A stretch of 7,068 bases of DNA from Flavobacteriaceae bacterium. Lineage in GTDB: Bacteria; Bacteroidota; Bacteroidia; Flavobacteriales; Flavobacteriaceae. This document shows positions 1 to 6,759 of the stretch, piece after piece. Below the pieces are notes generated by a model, which saw only the letters and a list, made by a program, of their open reading frames with translations, did no database searches and was not told where the DNA came from. The position numbers were made by a program, and so were the translations under genes. The stretch spans positions 1,992,588-1,999,655 of the forward strand of contig CP070731.1 in the NCBI GenBank assembly GCA_020347545.1. The letters run 5' to 3'. Position 1 is the first letter of the stretch. Each line of letters begins with the position of its first letter.

Positions 1-2275
1 GAATCTTTTTGCGATCAGTTTTTCCAGGGGTAAAATTGTCATTAACTACCATAAAATCAACTTTATCGGTAGCGATCTCCGTAATTGGAAGGTCGGGTAT
101 TTCCTTAAACTGTTTGAAACCTTTTGGATTTGCCTTGTAGGCAAATTCCAGGTAACTGCGATCAAACTTCCTAAAGAGCAACCTTACTTGCATGATCAAT
201 TTTTTATTTTCCAACTCCTTGGGAATCGTAAAAGTATAATGGGCAATGTCCGCAGTTCCCGGACCTATGACATTCGTATAAACCGTGGCGCGGATATCCT
301 GTGCATTTCGTTGATGAATCGGTTTGGAATTTTTATCCACCAGGACGGATTTAAATGTGTGAGCATTTTTATCCAAGTGCCCTTTTTCGTCAATACGTCC
401 GCTAATCACCAGGGTAGTACCTTCCTCGTCTTTGATGCTGAATTCAAGCCAACCCTCATTGGAATCATTGGTTCCCCCCGGGAAAGTGTGCCCGACTCCT
501 TTGTTCCGAACAACAACATCTACCGTGACTTCTTCACCAGACCGGAGTACAAGTTCCTCATAATCCAATCCCAACAGGGGTCTGGTCATATTTGCTGTCT
601 TAAGGGCAAAAATATCTACCCCGAGCTTATCATTCTTAAGGAATGATTCAATCTTTTTCAGCGTAGCAGTATCATTTCTTATAAAAGGCAAGGCCGTATT
701 TGCTGCAATGAATCTGTGTGACCTGACCATGCCGTTTTTAGCAGCCAGGTCGCCAAGTGGAGCACTTTCCGGAGGCATATGACAGTCCTGGCATTCTTTT
801 TTGATCGGTGGCAGGTAAAATGTCCTCGCTGCATTAAGCGAGACCCCGCTGTCATGCCAGTTATCATATTCATCCTGGCCCCTGAGCCATCGATAGTTAT
901 TGACCGATTCCGGCAAACTTACTTTATGACAGGTCAGGCAATATTCGCTTTTTCTGAAAAAAGGCTGCATCATCTGTTCCATGTGCACCTCAGGTTTTGC
1001 TTTGATGGCAGCGTCGTGGAGGAAGGCGCCCAAGCTCCCATCCTTGCTTTTTGGAAACAAATACGGATCTTCCTGCTCGTCGGCTATATTATAATTTCCG
1101 TTGCCGGCCTTGTTATGGATCTTATCGATGGAATGACATGCCAGACAGGTCAGGCCGGCCTGGGCCTCCGGTGCATTGCGGTCAATGATACCGTTCATCT
1201 TTCCTGCCAGCATTAAAGAAGGATCGTGACACCCGCTGCACCATTTACTTTTTGCCCTTCCGATACCGTCATGGCCAAAATCCTTGTATTGACTGATGTG
1301 CTTTTCGACCCATTTGTTCGGTTCATTGGCATGATTTCGCATGTCTGTAACCGTGGCTTCATAGAAAGGATTATTGAAGGATGCAAAACGATGCGCAGAA
1401 GATTCCCACTGCGCCACAATATCCTGATGACAGCGAGCACAGGTTGCTGCACCAATTGCTGTGTTCTTGACAAAGCCATACCGATCTATTTCGTTCTTTA
1501 TGTTCAAAGAATCCCCAAGTTCTCCACGCGTGATTATTCTTGAAGGCAAATAATCTCCTGAAGTGGTGGTTGCCGCCGAAGGGAAAAATGGACTTTCGGG
1601 AGGCACGAATCCCAAAGGAACATATTCGCTGTCACTGAAATCTTGAACATTGCGCGCTTTTGCTCCCGGACCGTTGTGCATGCCTTTTGCCCTGGCTGCT
1701 TTTGCTTCTTCCGTCAGAACCGTACTGCTTTTTGTCACCAAATGCCCCATGAGCATGAGAACAAAAAGTGTCCCAACGGCCCAACTATATTTTCTAAATG
1801 ACTTATTTTCAGGCTTGTTTCCCCTACTGCTCATTCGATGAATAATATATCCGGAAGGAGCAAGAACTGCACAGATGACATGTGTCCACCAGGCCCAGTT
1901 ATTGTCTCGACTTGCAGCAGAATTAAGGATAAACAATCCTGTGATCCCCAGCAATAGTCCGACTGACATATACGCTATGCCCGATAAGCCACTTTTGGGT
2001 TGATATAGTTTCCAAACTCGCGGCAGGTGCATAAATCCAAATAGGAGCATCAAAATAACCAATAGAATTCCTGCTCCCGTATGGGACAAGATCATGGTTT
2101 GCAACATTATTGGGATACTTGTCTTTCCTGATGCGAAAAAAGTCAGATCCAGGTTTTCCGCCAGCCTGTTGGTCAGCAAGTATAAGGTATTCGCCAACAT
2201 GAATACCGACAAACCAATGGCTATCCAAAGTAATATTTGGAGATTTTTAGAAATAATCCAGCGTTTGCGTCGCAT
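1..2275 (-). CDS. Membrane-anchored multiheme cytochrome c with b-type-like N-terminal membrane domain (3' end outside window)
   Basis: I read this frame codon by codon on the minus strand. It is open from the ATG at 2275 to the window edge, giving 758 codons with no stop, so the C-terminus is missing. Residues 1-182 hold about five hydrophobic helices (roughly 14-34, 56-80, 99-118, 128-146, 163-180). His65, His83, His132 and His146 lie in or beside these helices, and the HX13H spacing of 132/146 recalls b-type cytochromes. The rest should be periplasmic. It carries five c-type haem sites: CARCH 279-283, CSGCH 346-350, CLACH 377-381, CLTCH 446-450 and CQDCH 495-499, the last followed by Met-Pro-Pro. 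After the haems comes a beta-rich part with a GHTFPGG motif at 595-601, as seen in multiheme cytochromes of the cytochrome c554/c-prime group. The expected role is electron transfer from the membrane quinone pool to periplasmic haems. The terminal partner cannot be named. Cys135 is a lone cysteine, not a haem site. The start fits because the hydrophobic segment begins soon after a basic MRRKR end. There is no Shine-Dalgarno sequence. The specific enzyme or pathway is not recognised. Confidence 0.93.
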   Translation of the reverse strand, partial: MRRKRWIISKNLQILLWIAIGLSVFMLANTLYLLTNRLAENLDLTFFASGKTSIPIMLQTMILSHTGAGILLVILMLLFGFMHLPRVWKLYQPKSGLSGIAYMSVGLLLGITGLFILNSAASRDNNWAWWTHVICAVLAPSGYIIHRMSSRGNKPENKSFRKYSWAVGTLFVLMLMGHLVTKSSTVLTEEAKAARAKGMHNGPGAKARNVQDFSDSEYVPLGFVPPESPFFPSAATTTSGDYLPSRIITRGELGDSLNIKNEIDRYGFVKNTAIGAATCARCHQDIVAQWESSAHRFASFNNPFYEATVTDMRNHANEPNKWVEKHISQYKDFGHDGIGRAKSKWCSGCHDPSLMLAGKMNGIIDRNAPEAQAGLTCLACHSIDKIHNKAGNGNYNIADEQEDPYLFPKSKDGSLGAFLHDAAIKAKPEVHMEQMMQPFFRKSEYCLTCHKVSLPESVNNYRWLRGQDEYDNWHDSGVSLNAARTFYLPPIKKECQDCHMPPESAPLGDLAAKNGMVRSHRFIAANTALPFIRNDTATLKKIESFLKNDKLGVDIFALKTANMTRPLLGLDYEELVLRSGEEVTVDVVVRNKGVGHTFPGGTNDSNEGWLEFSIKDEEGTTLVISGRIDEKGHLDKNAHTFKSVLVDKNSKPIHQRNAQDIRATVYTNVIGPGTADIAHYTFTIPKELENKKLIMQVRLLFRKFDRSYLEFAYKANPKGFKQFKEIPDLPITEIATDKVDFMVVNDNFTPGKTDRKKI

Positions 2276-2528
2276 ATGAAGATCTTAAAAAAATAAATTA
2301 AGATTTATAAAAAAGAGGATAAATATAAATGAAAATTAGTGATTGAATGTGGACTTAAAAATTTTATATCCAAAATTTATAAAACACACTTGGTTAATAT
2401 TATGAAGGGACCTATTATGGAATCAACCCAATCTAACCTGAAACAGGATTTCAAAAATTAAAAAAGAAAAAAACAAATCCCAATGGCGAAATTCACATTA
2501 TAAATTTTCAAATATTTCATGAATTTTA
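2276..2528. other. A+T-rich intergenic region, leader of the cytochrome gene
   Basis: No convincing gene lies here. The stretch is dominated by A/T runs. The part next to 2275 must contain the cytochrome promoter and leader on the minus strand. The best -7-like match on that strand is TATATTTA (plus-strand 2320-2327), one base off TAnnTTTG and without a clear TTG partner, so I do not call a promoter. A 7-bp inverted repeat at 2282-2304 and a 19-codon open frame at 2402-2461 are discussed as findings. Confidence 0.6.
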
Positions 2529-2559
2529 TTGTGAGAGAAAGATTACACATTTATATTTG
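2529..2559 (+). promoter_or_regulatory. Bacteroidota-type promoter of tRNA-Pro
   Basis: TTG at 2529-2531 is followed by 20 bases and then TATATTTG at 2552-2559. This is an exact match to the Bacteroidota housekeeping promoter (TTG, 17-20 bases, TAnnTTTG). Transcription would start a few bases downstream, close to 2565, leaving a very short 5' leader before the tRNA at 2573. Spacing and position both fit. It is also the best phylum marker in the window. Confidence 0.82.
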
Positions 2560-2572
2560 TCCTCTAAAATTT

Positions 2573-2646
2573 CGGGATGTAGCGCAGCTCGGTAGCGCGC
2601 TCGGCTGGGGGCCGAGAGGGCGCAGGTTCAAATCCTGTCATCCCGA
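2573..2646 (+). tRNA. tRNA-Pro, anticodon GGG
   Basis: A full cloverleaf of 74 nt folds by eye. The acceptor stem CGGGATG pairs with CATCCCG. The D stem is GCGC/GCGC. The anticodon stem CTCGG/CCGAG encloses loop CTGGGGG with anticodon GGG at 2607-2609. The variable loop has five bases, and the T arm is GCAGG-TTCAAAT-CCTGT with one G-T pair. C1-G72 and discriminator A73 are the usual proline tRNA identity features. The anticodon reads CCC and CCU codons. The 3' CCA is not encoded (CAG follows A73), so it must be added after transcription. A perfect promoter lies upstream and a terminator directly downstream, so this looks like a single-gene transcription unit. Confidence 0.97.
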
Positions 2647-2650
2647 CAGT

Positions 2651-2680
2651 AAAATGCCGAACGAGAGTTCGGCATTTTTT
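2651..2680 (+). terminator. Intrinsic terminator after tRNA-Pro
   Basis: A perfect 12-bp inverted repeat, AAAATGCCGAAC (2651-2662) and GTTCGGCATTTT (2667-2678), encloses the tetraloop GAGA, a GNRA loop. A run of six T residues (2675-2680) forms the end of the stem and the tail. It starts five bases after the tRNA 3' end, so it should end the tRNA transcript and insulate the antiporter gene. Seen from the minus strand it has a complementary A-rich flank and could work in both directions. Confidence 0.93.
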
Positions 2681-2682
2681 GT

Positions 2683-2900
2683 TGGCCAAAACCTCATAGC
2701 TTACTTTTGAATTTGAGGACCAAGAAAAAAACTACCTACTATCTTCTCCGTCCGATTGAATCCCGAATTCATTTTTATTTCACCCTTAATTCGGTCAAGT
2801 TTTATTAACTTTAATACTGTATATGGTTATACCAAAAATCTACCGAATTCAGGCATATCCAAGATTTATATTAATAGTTTTAGACGCATAATTCTATATA
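2683..2900. other. Intergenic region upstream of the antiporter gene
   Basis: About 220 bases with no supported gene. The only -7-like match is TAGTTTTA at 2875-2882, one base off TAnnTTTG and with no TTG at the right distance upstream, so promoter assignment is weak. The nonamer CCGAATTCA occurs twice here (2763-2771, 2843-2851) and once inside the antiporter gene. Confidence 0.5.
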
Positions 2901-3848
2901 ATGATTCCTTTTATCTATCTTATTTTTGGAATATTTGGCCTTTGGATCGGCACCGAATTCACTGTTAGAAATGCCGTAAAACTTGCTCGATATTTTAATA
3001 TTTCAGAACTATTTATAGGAATTTCTGTATTGGCTTTCGGAACAGACCTGCCTGAACTGGTGGTTGCCATTGATGGTGCAATTCAGAGTCTGTCCGGAAC
3101 TGACACTTCCGGTGTAGTCGTTGGTAATGCTATTGGGAGTTCAATAGCTCAGATAAGTATTGTGATAGGGTTCATTGCTATATTTTATTATGTCTCGGCT
3201 GGGGAGATCCAGTCGCGTCAGATAGCAACGGAGCTCATTGGGTCCGTCATTTTATTGATGCTCGTATCATATGATAATGTTATTACCTGGAACGACGGCG
3301 CTTTACTGCTTATTGCTTTTTTAATGTACATCATAACATTGTATCGTCGAGAGAAGAAAACTGAAAGAAATGAAAGCAAAGAAAAAAAGGAGAAGCGCAT
3401 GATAGTACCCATTTTTATTCTGATAGGTGGTCTTCTTATTGTCGCTATAAGCTCTCACCTGACCCTTGAAAATGCATTGCTCATTACTGAAAAATGGGGT
3501 ATACGTCAATCTTTTGTGGGAGCTGTGATTATCGGACTTGGAACGAGTCTGCCTGAACTGGCAATTTCTTTCAGAGCCTTATCAGCAGGGAAAGCTAGTC
3601 TATCCGTAGGTAATATTGTTGGGAGCAATATTTTTGATCTGTTGGTACCGTTAGGAATAGGTTCTCTCATTTCGGAAATAAAAGTAAGCGACTATGTACT
3701 GTGGTATGATATGACAGTATTATTGTTCATTAGCATCATCTTTATTTGGTTTTTAAGGCAAAAAAGAGGCCTTCAAAAAAGGGAGGGTATTTTTTTAGTT
3801 TGCCTCTACCTGGCTTATAGCTCCATTAAATTTTTGATTAGCTCTTAG
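2901..3848 (+). CDS. Sodium/calcium (cation/Ca2+) antiporter, CaCA family
   Basis: This is a complete 315-residue inner-membrane protein, the usual length for bacterial YrbG/NCX-type CaCA exchangers. The two family repeats are clear. Alpha-1 has GTDLPE (47-52) and GNAIGSSIAQ (75-84). Alpha-2 has GTSLPE (214-219) and GNIVGSNIFD (237-246). Glu52 and Glu219 match the central Ca2+-binding glutamates of the family. A highly charged loop rich in Lys, Arg and Glu (149-166) joins the two five-helix halves and should face the cytoplasm. The protein would exchange Ca2+ against Na+ or H+ down the ion gradient, normally expelling Ca2+. Alpha-1 differs from the archaeal Na+/Ca2+ exchanger: Asp49 replaces the Ser after Thr, and Gln84 replaces Asn. 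The coupling ion is therefore uncertain. The start at 2901 places the first helix where homologues have it. The 3' end overlaps the convergent ATPase gene by 11 bp. Confidence 0.93.
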   Translation: MIPFIYLIFGIFGLWIGTEFTVRNAVKLARYFNISELFIGISVLAFGTDLPELVVAIDGAIQSLSGTDTSGVVVGNAIGSSIAQISIVIGFIAIFYYVSAGEIQSRQIATELIGSVILLMLVSYDNVITWNDGALLLIAFLMYIITLYRREKKTERNESKEKKEKRMIVPIFILIGGLLIVAISSHLTLENALLITEKWGIRQSFVGAVIIGLGTSLPELAISFRALSAGKASLSVGNIVGSNIFDLLVPLGIGSLISEIKVSDYVLWYDMTVLLFISIIFIWFLRQKRGLQKREGIFLVCLYLAYSSIKFLISS

Positions 3849-6489
3849 AGATTCTTCTTACTTTCTTGATAAGTTGTGCTAAAACAAAGGATCCAATCGA
3901 GAATAGAAATGTTAAAAAAAACTGTTCTTTGTTCAATTCCAATAATGAAAGCGCTTCAGCAATGGGAGGTGTCATATATGCACCCCAGGTAATAAATAGA
4001 GACAGAAATATCGCCACCCAAACGTAAATGTTTTTGGTTACTTCGTTTACAAATATAGATTGACGATGATGGGGCATATTGAAGACATTGAATAATTGGG
4101 CTAAAACCAAGGTATAGAAGGCCATATTGTTTATGATATTCCAACTCAGGTTCATCACAAAATATGCGTACACTACGATGCCCAGCACTGAGGCACTTAT
4201 CGAAAAACCATAGAACATTGTATCGTACCAATCACGCTTTGTCATAATTGGTTCTTTGGGGTTTCGGGGTCGCTGTGTCATGATATCCCCATGTCCCTTC
4301 CCAAGACCCAATGCCAGAGCCGGAAAAACATCAGTTACCAAATTCAGGAATAAAATTTGAAGGGGAAGAAGGGGGGAGGGAAGATTCAAAAGGGCTGCCG
4401 TTCCAACCGAAATGATCTCCGCTAAATTACAAGATAAAAGGTATACAACAAATTGTCTGATGTTTTGAAACACAATTCTCCCTTGTCGAATAGCCAGTTC
4501 TATTGCGGTAAATTTATCATTTTTTAAAATCACGTCTGCTACTTCCCTGGCGGCTTCAGCACCACGAATACCCATAGCAATACCTATATCAGCTTTTTTC
4601 AGGGCGGGTACATCATTTATCCCATCACCGATCATTCCAACTATATTTCCCTTTCTTTGATGAAAGGTGATCAAATCCAGTTTTTGTTTCGGAGTTACCC
4701 TGGCAAAAACAGAGGCGTGTAACAAGTTAGAGCTCAGTTCTTCATCCTCTTTGTTCATTTTAAGTAATTCTTTTCCCTGTAAAGCAGTACGAGATAACTT
4801 GTGCTGCCCTGTAAGACCGACATCTGAGGCAATTTTTTTTGCCGTTTTAAGATGATCGCCTGTGGCCATAATAACTTTAATTCCCGCTTTTTTATAAATA
4901 TCAATCGTGGCTTTCACATCTTCTCTCGCGGGATCGAGAAAGCCTATAATTCCCAAAAAAACAAGATCTTTTGTCAAGTTCTCTTTTTCTGGTATTTTTT
5001 CAACTTTTTTAAAAGCGAAGGCCAATGTCCTAAGGCCCCTTGAAGCCAGTCCATCAACTTTTTTGCTCCAGTCTACCTTGTTTGTGAAGTTTACTTTTTT
5101 TCCGTTGATCAAAATAGTATTACAGGCCTTTGTCAGTTCCTCAAATGCCCCTTTTACGTAAATTGTAAAATGTTGCTCCGTTCTATGAACTGTGGCCATC
5201 AGTTTACGCTCGGCGTCGAAGGGTACTTCCAATTCCTTTGGATTGTTTTTCCGAATTAGATGTATCTCGCATGCTGCTTTTTTAGCAAAATCAAGAAGTG
5301 CAACTTCAATTGAATCACCAATGATATTGTCATCAAGGGAACCCGCATTGTTACAGAGGATGCTGGTATTTAGGATTTCAAGAAAGGCCTTGTTGCCTCT
5401 TAAGGAATTAAATTCGAGCTTGTTTCTGTTTCGTATATCATGTAGCTCTTTGTCTTCAAAATAAACTGAATGAACCTTCATTTTATCTTCTGTCAGGGTC
5501 CCTGTTTTATCCGTACAGATAATATTCGTTGCACCTAATGTTTCTATGGCTTCAAGCTTTTTGATGATAACCTGTCGTTTTGATAATCGAAGCATTCCCT
5601 GGGCCAGGGCGATGGTAGCTACAATGGGTAGTCCTTCGGGAATTGCTGCAACAGCAAGTGCTACACCAGTTTCTATCATAAGGATCAAATCCCTTCCCCG
5701 GAGATAGCCTGCAATGATAATCAGCAGTGCAAAAAACAAAGTGAGCCAGATAAGCCATTTGCTGAATTGATTCAATTTCTTTTCAAGTGGAGTAATTTCT
5801 TTTTGGGCCTCGATACCCATCTGTTGAATCTTTCCCAATTCAGTATTCGCTCCTGTCGAGGTCACAATGGCCTTGCCGGAGCCAGTGGTTACAATGGTGC
5901 CCTTGAAGAGCATGTTGAACTGATTGGTAACCGGGGTATCAGGGGATAAAATTTCTGTATTTTTTGATATAGGGGCGCTTTCACCGGTCAATGCAGATTC
6001 TTTTAAGGTCAAATTTTCCTGTGAGAATATCCTGGCATCCGCAGTTACCACATCTCCCGCCTGTAAAATCATTATGTCGCCTGGGACTAATTCTGAAGCC
6101 ATTATTTTTTGGATCTTTCCAAAACGCAGTACATAGGTCATGGATTGTCCTAATTTTCTTAAAGCCTCAAGTGAGCGAACAGCCTGATATTCCATAAAGA
6201 ATCCGATTGCAACCGAGATAAAAATAACTGTAAGAATTGCGGCTCCTTCCAGCCAGTCACTGAATAGAAATGCCAATAAGGTTGCAATGGCCAAAATATA
6301 AATGATTGGGTTCAGCAATTGGTCGATTAAAATTTGAAATCTGGACTTAGGTTGATCCTGGGGGATTTCGTTCGGTCCAAAGTGAGCAAAATGTTTCTTG
6401 ACGGTTCTTATATCAAGACCTTTTTTTAAACTGGTGTGCAACCTTGAAGCAATATCTTCGGCAGAAAGCGTGTATGCATTTTCAATCAT
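3838..6489 (-). CDS. Cation-translocating P-type ATPase, P2 (Ca2+-ATPase-like)
   Basis: This is a complete 883-residue ATP-driven cation pump. In order it has: an N-terminal cation-ATPase domain (about 5-70); helices M1-M2 (57-100); an actuator domain with TGES at 168-171; M3-M4 with PEGLP at 284-288; the phosphorylation site DKTGTLTE with Asp327; a nucleotide-binding domain with KGA at 446-448; MATGD at 541-545; the hinge GDGINDVPAL at 621-630; and M5-M10 (about 676-875). It has no heavy-metal-binding domain and no CPC motif in M4, so it is not a copper or zinc P1B pump. By alignment from memory with SERCA, the site II ligands are kept (Glu285, and Asn716 and Asp720 in the M6 NLVTD motif), as are Asn688 and Glu691 in M5. 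The M8 glutamate is Gln798, as in plasma-membrane Ca2+ pumps. Ca2+ efflux is the best prediction, but other cations are possible. The start matches the family N-terminus. No Shine-Dalgarno sequence is visible. It is divergent from norC and convergent with the antiporter. Confidence 0.94.
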   Translation of the reverse strand: MIENAYTLSAEDIASRLHTSLKKGLDIRTVKKHFAHFGPNEIPQDQPKSRFQILIDQLLNPIIYILAIATLLAFLFSDWLEGAAILTVIFISVAIGFFMEYQAVRSLEALRKLGQSMTYVLRFGKIQKIMASELVPGDIMILQAGDVVTADARIFSQENLTLKESALTGESAPISKNTEILSPDTPVTNQFNMLFKGTIVTTGSGKAIVTSTGANTELGKIQQMGIEAQKEITPLEKKLNQFSKWLIWLTLFFALLIIIAGYLRGRDLILMIETGVALAVAAIPEGLPIVATIALAQGMLRLSKRQVIIKKLEAIETLGATNIICTDKTGTLTEDKMKVHSVYFEDKELHDIRNRNKLEFNSLRGNKAFLEILNTSILCNNAGSLDDNIIGDSIEVALLDFAKKAACEIHLIRKNNPKELEVPFDAERKLMATVHRTEQHFTIYVKGAFEELTKACNTILINGKKVNFTNKVDWSKKVDGLASRGLRTLAFAFKKVEKIPEKENLTKDLVFLGIIGFLDPAREDVKATIDIYKKAGIKVIMATGDHLKTAKKIASDVGLTGQHKLSRTALQGKELLKMNKEDEELSSNLLHASVFARVTPKQKLDLITFHQRKGNIVGMIGDGINDVPALKKADIGIAMGIRGAEAAREVADVILKNDKFTAIELAIRQGRIVFQNIRQFVVYLLSCNLAEIISVGTAALLNLPSPLLPLQILFLNLVTDVFPALALGLGKGHGDIMTQRPRNPKEPIMTKRDWYDTMFYGFSISASVLGIVVYAYFVMNLSWNIINNMAFYTLVLAQLFNVFNMPHHRQSIFVNEVTKNIYVWVAIFLSLFITWGAYMTPPIAEALSLLELNKEQFFLTFLFSIGSFVLAQLIKKVRRISKS

Positions 6490-6722
6490 GGGTGAAAAAG
6501 CAATTGTCTTTTGGTTAATTACGGGTTACCGTCTCGGTCAAATCATGACTCATTTCCTTCTCTACATAACCTTCCATGTTTTCTTGAAAGTGAATTTGGC
6601 AGAAGAATAAAAGATATACTAAAGTTACAAAATGGTCTTGAAATATTTTTGGAATTTATCAAATATTGTATCTCTTTTTTACAAGTTAGTCCTAAACCAA
6701 AACAAGAATTTATTTTAACATC

Positions 6723-6736
6723 ATGACATTTGTCAT
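6723..6736. promoter_or_regulatory. Candidate CRP/FNR-family operator upstream of norC
   Basis: ATGACA-TT-TGTCAT is a perfect inverted repeat with 6-bp arms and a 2-bp centre. Size and dyad symmetry suit the helix-turn-helix dimers of the CRP/FNR superfamily (FNR, DNR/NnrR, HcpR types), which commonly control nor genes in response to NO or low oxygen. Its centre is 78.5 bases before the norC ATG and about 41.5 bases before a start site placed from the -7-like element at 6760. That is the classic distance for activation. Which regulator binds cannot be read from the sequence. Confidence 0.5.
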
Positions 6737-6741
6737 AGTAT

Positions 6742-6754
6742 TTCTCATTGAGAA
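6742..6754. promoter_or_regulatory. Second short palindrome in the norC promoter region
   Basis: TTCTC-ATT-GAGAA has perfect 5-bp arms. It lies six bases after the first palindrome and just before the -7-like element. This is where a repressor would block RNA polymerase, but in A+T-rich DNA arms of this length also arise by chance. Confidence 0.22.
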
Positions 6755-6759
6755 TCATG

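Noticed and set aside
188..1543. Several plus-strand open frames of 100-150 codons opposite the cytochrome
   Set aside because: They lie antisense to a 758-codon frame with five in-frame haem sites. Their translations show no recognisable family features.
2489..2526. Distant inverted repeat AAATTCA ... TGAATTT
   Set aside because: Arms of seven bases separated by 24 A/T-rich bases form no stable structure and overlap the tRNA promoter zone. Chance is enough.
2532..2551. CRP-like TGTGA ... TTACACA in the tRNA promoter spacer
   Set aside because: The arms do not match at a consistent spacing, and a tRNA promoter is not expected to need CRP.
2519..2710. Plus-strand 63-codon frame across the tRNA, with a translation including DVAQLGSALGWGPRGRR
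   Set aside because: This is the well-known false protein produced by translating a tRNA gene. The tRNA, its promoter and its terminator explain the whole stretch.
2756..2968. Plus-strand 70-codon frame before the antiporter
   Set aside because: It overlaps the antiporter start in another frame, and its sequence is what A+T-rich DNA gives by chance.
3748..3790. Possible terminator around AGGCCT and the A/T runs near the 3' end of the antiporter
   Set aside because: The only symmetry is a six-base palindrome with no stem-loop of useful length, and it is inside coding sequence.
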